Origin: Hydromicrobium sp964415365
GTDB taxonomy: Bacteria; Actinomycetota; Humimicrobiia; Humimicrobiales; Humimicrobiaceae
NCBI GenBank assembly: GCA_964415365.1
Contig: CAYPYW010000005.1
Location: 1 to 64,000, forward strand
Direction: 5' to 3'
DNA length: 64,000 nt
In this document: piece after piece, positions 62,904 through 64,000 of the stretch
Position numbering within the stretch: the first letter of the stretch is position 1
How the letters are laid out: each line of letters starts with the position of its first letter
Translations under genes and position numbers: made by a program
The notes under the pieces: generated by a model
The model's database searches: none
Seen by the model: the letters and a program-made list of their open reading frames with translations, nothing else
What the model was told of the DNA's origin: nothing

Positions 62904-63191
62904 ATGATGGATATTAAAATGAATCATATAGAAGGGACTGATAAAGGTAGGGTAGTTTTGTATGCATTGAGTACCTGTCAGTGGTGTGAAAAAACAAAGA
63001 AGCTCCTGAATGAATTAAAAGTTGATTATTATTATATTGATGTGGATCTGGCTGATGAAAAAGATCAGCAGGAAATAGTGGAAGAAATAAAGAAATATAA
63101 TCCGGCCTGTAGCTTTCCCACTCTGGTATTGAATGACAGTGATTCAATAATCGGATTCGACGAAGAGAAGATAAAAGAAAGATTCAAGTGA
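62904..63191 (+). CDS. Glutaredoxin family protein
   Basis: A 95-residue thioredoxin-fold protein. Its N-terminal strand (RVVLYALSTCQWCEKTKKLL) carries the redox pair CQWC, and it has the cis-Pro region CSFPTLVLND and the C-terminal GFDEEKIKE. It reduces disulphides or mixed disulphides. AAAGGG lies five bases before the ATG. Its stop overlaps the start of the next gene, which carries a ferredoxin-thioredoxin-reductase-type domain, so the two are a likely functional pair. Confidence 0.9.
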   Translation: MMDIKMNHIEGTDKGRVVLYALSTCQWCEKTKKLLNELKVDYYYIDVDLADEKDQQEIVEEIKKYNPACSFPTLVLNDSDSIIGFDEEKIKERFK

Positions 63192-63712
63192 TGGGTATGA
63201 GTAGTGAAATAACCGGGGAGGAAATTGAAAAATTATATGTAAAGTTGAAAGATGATGCAGAGTCCGGCGGGTATTATCTCAACCCTGATATTGAGTTCAC
63301 CAAAAAGCTGGTAAGAGGTTTAATAGTAAACCAAAAAAGATATGGATACCAGGCGTGCCCCTGCAGACTGGCATCAGGTAAAAAAGAGAAAGATCTGGAC
63401 ATAATATGTCCGTGTGATTACCGGGATCCTGATCTGGACGATTATGGGACGTGCTATTGTGCGCTTTACGTGGATGAGGAAATACTGAAAGGCAAAAAGA
63501 AAGTAAGATCGATTCCAGAAAGAAGATTTACAGGAGAAAAACAAAGTCAGGAAAAAGAAATTAAAATGTCTGGAGATAAGGTTCTAAATATTAAATATCC
63601 GGTGTGGAGATGTAAAGTCTGTGGTTATCTCTGTGCAAGGGAGAATCCGCCAGAGATTTGTCCTGTATGCAAAGCTAAAAGAGATAGGTTCGAAATATTT
63701 ATTGAAAAATAG
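63188..63712 (+). CDS. Ferredoxin-thioredoxin reductase catalytic domain fused to rubredoxin-like ribbon
   Basis: A 174-residue protein. The first 115 residues match the FTR catalytic subunit: CPC, then CPC and CYC motifs (ACPCRLASG, IICPCDYRD, GTCYCALYV) that hold a 4Fe-4S cluster and the redox disulphide. A Lys/Glu linker leads to a rubredoxin-like domain (WRCKVCGYLC, then CPVCKAKRDRFE). It should pass electrons from ferredoxin, perhaps through the metal ribbon, to the glutaredoxin encoded just upstream. The start is GTG 63188 or ATG 63191, overlapping the upstream stop. Confidence 0.88.
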   Translation: MMGMSSEITGEEIEKLYVKLKDDAESGGYYLNPDIEFTKKLVRGLIVNQKRYGYQACPCRLASGKKEKDLDIICPCDYRDPDLDDYGTCYCALYVDEEILKGKKKVRSIPERRFTGEKQSQEKEIKMSGDKVLNIKYPVWRCKVCGYLCARENPPEICPVCKAKRDRFEIFIEK

Positions 63713-63730
63713 GTAAGATAAATCAATCCA

Positions 63731-64000
63731 TTACATTTTTTTATTTGCCAATCCTGCTATAGTCAGTTTATCTTCGCCAAATTTATCTGATATTCTGTCA
63801 ATGGCTTTGCTCAGGTTTTCATCTCCTGCTCTGTCATCATGAATTAAATTTTCCAGCATGAAGGTTGGTTTCAAGTTGTTTATTGAAATTCCAATCAGTC
63901 TGATTTTTCTTCTCTTTAAGTCAAAATTTTCAAGCAAGAGTACAGAAGACCTTTGTATATCGAATATACCAGAAATGTAATTTTTTAAAGTTGTTCTCCT
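63731..64000 (-). CDS. dinB: DNA polymerase IV, C-terminal part (cut by window edge)
   Basis: The last 89 codons of a Y-family translesion polymerase. The visible part is the little-finger domain: RRTTLKNYISGIFD, then the conserved FDLKRRKIRLIGISINNL. The frame continues without interruption to the window edge, so the gene starts to the right of it. The catalytic palm and fingers are not seen. It converges with the reductase gene, 18 bases away. Confidence 0.8.
   Translation of the reverse strand, partial: RRTTLKNYISGIFDIQRSSVLLLENFDLKRRKIRLIGISINNLKPTFMLENLIHDDRAGDENLSKAIDRISDKFGEDKLTIAGLANKKM

Overview
The window reads as a chromosomal segment of an uncultured, low-GC anaerobic bacterium. 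Codon use is AT-rich, with AGA/AGG arginine codons dominating, and TTG and GTG starts are frequent. The order polA-rpsA-coaE-uvrB-uvrA-uvrC-rapZ-gap-pgk-tpiA-(gpmI)-secG closely follows the order known from Actinomycetota, but yvcK and whiA are missing between rapZ and gap and the base composition is low-GC. My inference is a deep-branching low-GC actinobacterial lineage (OPB41 / Humimicrobiia type). An Atribacterota-like bacterium is the main alternative. No rRNA is present to settle this.

Layout: 1-2030 holds a consensus promoter followed at once by a terminator, then a minus-strand FMN glutamate synthase with a leader that looks like an ANTAR-controlled attenuator. 2131-20415 is the housekeeping block: DNA polymerase I, ribosomal protein S1, CoaE, the complete UvrABC excinuclease, a small membrane protein, RapZ, lower glycolysis and SecG. 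20518-27926 is a peptide/nickel-type ABC transporter operon (binding protein, two permeases, two ATPases) ending in a lipoprotein whose two binding-protein lobes appear in swapped order. 28082-31738 is a small accessory islet beside tRNA-Leu: a decayed rolling-circle Rep gene, small membrane and basic proteins, a HEPN-type protein, a TPR protein, and four copies of a roughly 35-bp intergenic repeat.

31975-47581: AmrS-type radical SAM enzyme and tRNA-Cys, then a glycerol-3-phosphate-type regulon. It contains a GlpT-like carrier, a GlpA-like flavoprotein with a partner flavoprotein and DUF1667 protein, an alkyl-DHAP-synthase/GlcD-like flavoenzyme with a GlpC/GlcF-like Fe-S protein, a LacI-family regulator and a sugar-type ABC importer lacking its ATPase. 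Four TTTACAC/GTGTAAA operators mark the promoters of these units. Phosphate transport genes (Pit and a PhoU-like DUF47 protein) follow.

47743-57099 is a carbohydrate or polyol catabolic cluster: PHP protein, sugar epimerase, PfkB kinase, GatZ-like aldolase subunit, Gfo/Idh oxidoreductase, FGGY kinase, glycerol dehydrogenase and transaldolase. It would feed triose phosphates into the glycolytic genes seen earlier. 57400-64000 holds an ABC exporter, a coiled-coil membrane protein, a PAS-GGDEF-HD-GYP signalling protein, a cyclophilin-like protein, a glutaredoxin, a ferredoxin-thioredoxin-reductase-type protein with a rubredoxin-like tail, and the 3' end of dinB cut by the window edge.
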